A DNA stretch of 64,000 nucleotides from an uncultured Clostridia bacterium (GTDB lineage: Bacteria > Bacillota > Clostridia > Christensenellales > UBA1242): assembly GCA_944384395.1 (NCBI GenBank), contig CALWTD010000025.1, positions 18,572 to 82,571 of the forward strand. The letters run 5' to 3'. Positions within the stretch are counted from its first letter, which is position 1, and each line of letters starts with the position of its first letter. The notes beneath the pieces are model-generated. The model saw only the letters and a list, made by a program, of their open reading frames with translations. It was not told where the DNA came from and searched no databases. Below are positions 63,964-64,000 of this stretch, piece by piece. The translations under genes and the position numbers were made by a program.

Positions 63964-64000
63964 ACATATAACTCTTTTAATATATACGATTTTTAAATTA

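Overview
The window is strongly AT-rich DNA from a low-GC Gram-positive bacterium. It uses the standard genetic code (TGA is a stop, for example at the end of the HelD gene). The gene order rpsL-rpsG-fusA-tuf, strong Shine-Dalgarno sites, lipoproteins and huge MBG/InlB-type repeat surface proteins suggest an uncultivated gut-type Clostridia (Bacillota). That placement is inference from gene content; I ran no taxonomic test. Many promoters share one form: a TTG-type -35, a 17-bp spacer, and a TGn dinucleotide before a TATAAT-like -10.

Layout. 1-5.0 kb: the 3' end of a superfamily I helicase with a C-terminal nuclease-like domain, then a two-gene heterodimeric ABC exporter behind a consensus promoter and a palindromic operator. 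5.1-6.0 kb: two paralogous small genes, the first apparently frameshifted. 6.0-11.3 kb: the str operon (S12, S7, EF-G, EF-Tu) with a long structured leader and a repeat-filled 0.67-kb spacer before fusA. 11.4-17.3 kb: inorganic pyrophosphatase, an AlkD-like DNA glycosylase, a lipoprotein paired with a HelD-type ATPase, and asnS. 17.6-38.1 kb: a divergent pair of membrane-anchored surface proteins, one of them a 6294-residue giant built of beta-helix, InlB-like and MBG/YDG repeats. 38.2-45.5 kb: two overlapping flavoprotein genes, an Na/Pi cotransporter, serS and pyk.

45.9-51.5 kb is an accessory island. It starts after a tRNA-Ser(CGA) gene and carries a DUF6680-like membrane protein, a large serine recombinase, a small ORF with a structured leader, three separate large nested inverted repeats, three copies of a short direct repeat, and a type II restriction-modification pair (N4-cytosine-type methyltransferase plus CfrBI-like endonuclease). 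It ends at an 18-bp match (16/18) to the 3' end of a tRNA-Ser. This is the part I consider most worth study.

51.5-64 kb returns to ordinary chromosome: a GNAT acetyltransferase, trpS, a SIMPL-domain protein, a nucleoside deaminase, two membrane proteins (one resembles a YugP-type zinc peptidase without its catalytic motif), TspO, a second GNAT, a lipoprotein, a three-gene ABC-2 exporter (ABC2_membrane_6 type), a beta-helix/leucine-rich-repeat surface protein, a small membrane protein, and tRNA-Ser(UGA) on the minus strand. Convergent genes are mostly separated by compact bidirectional hairpin terminators. I saw no CRISPR array, no rRNA and no T-box leader upstream of the three aminoacyl-tRNA synthetase genes.
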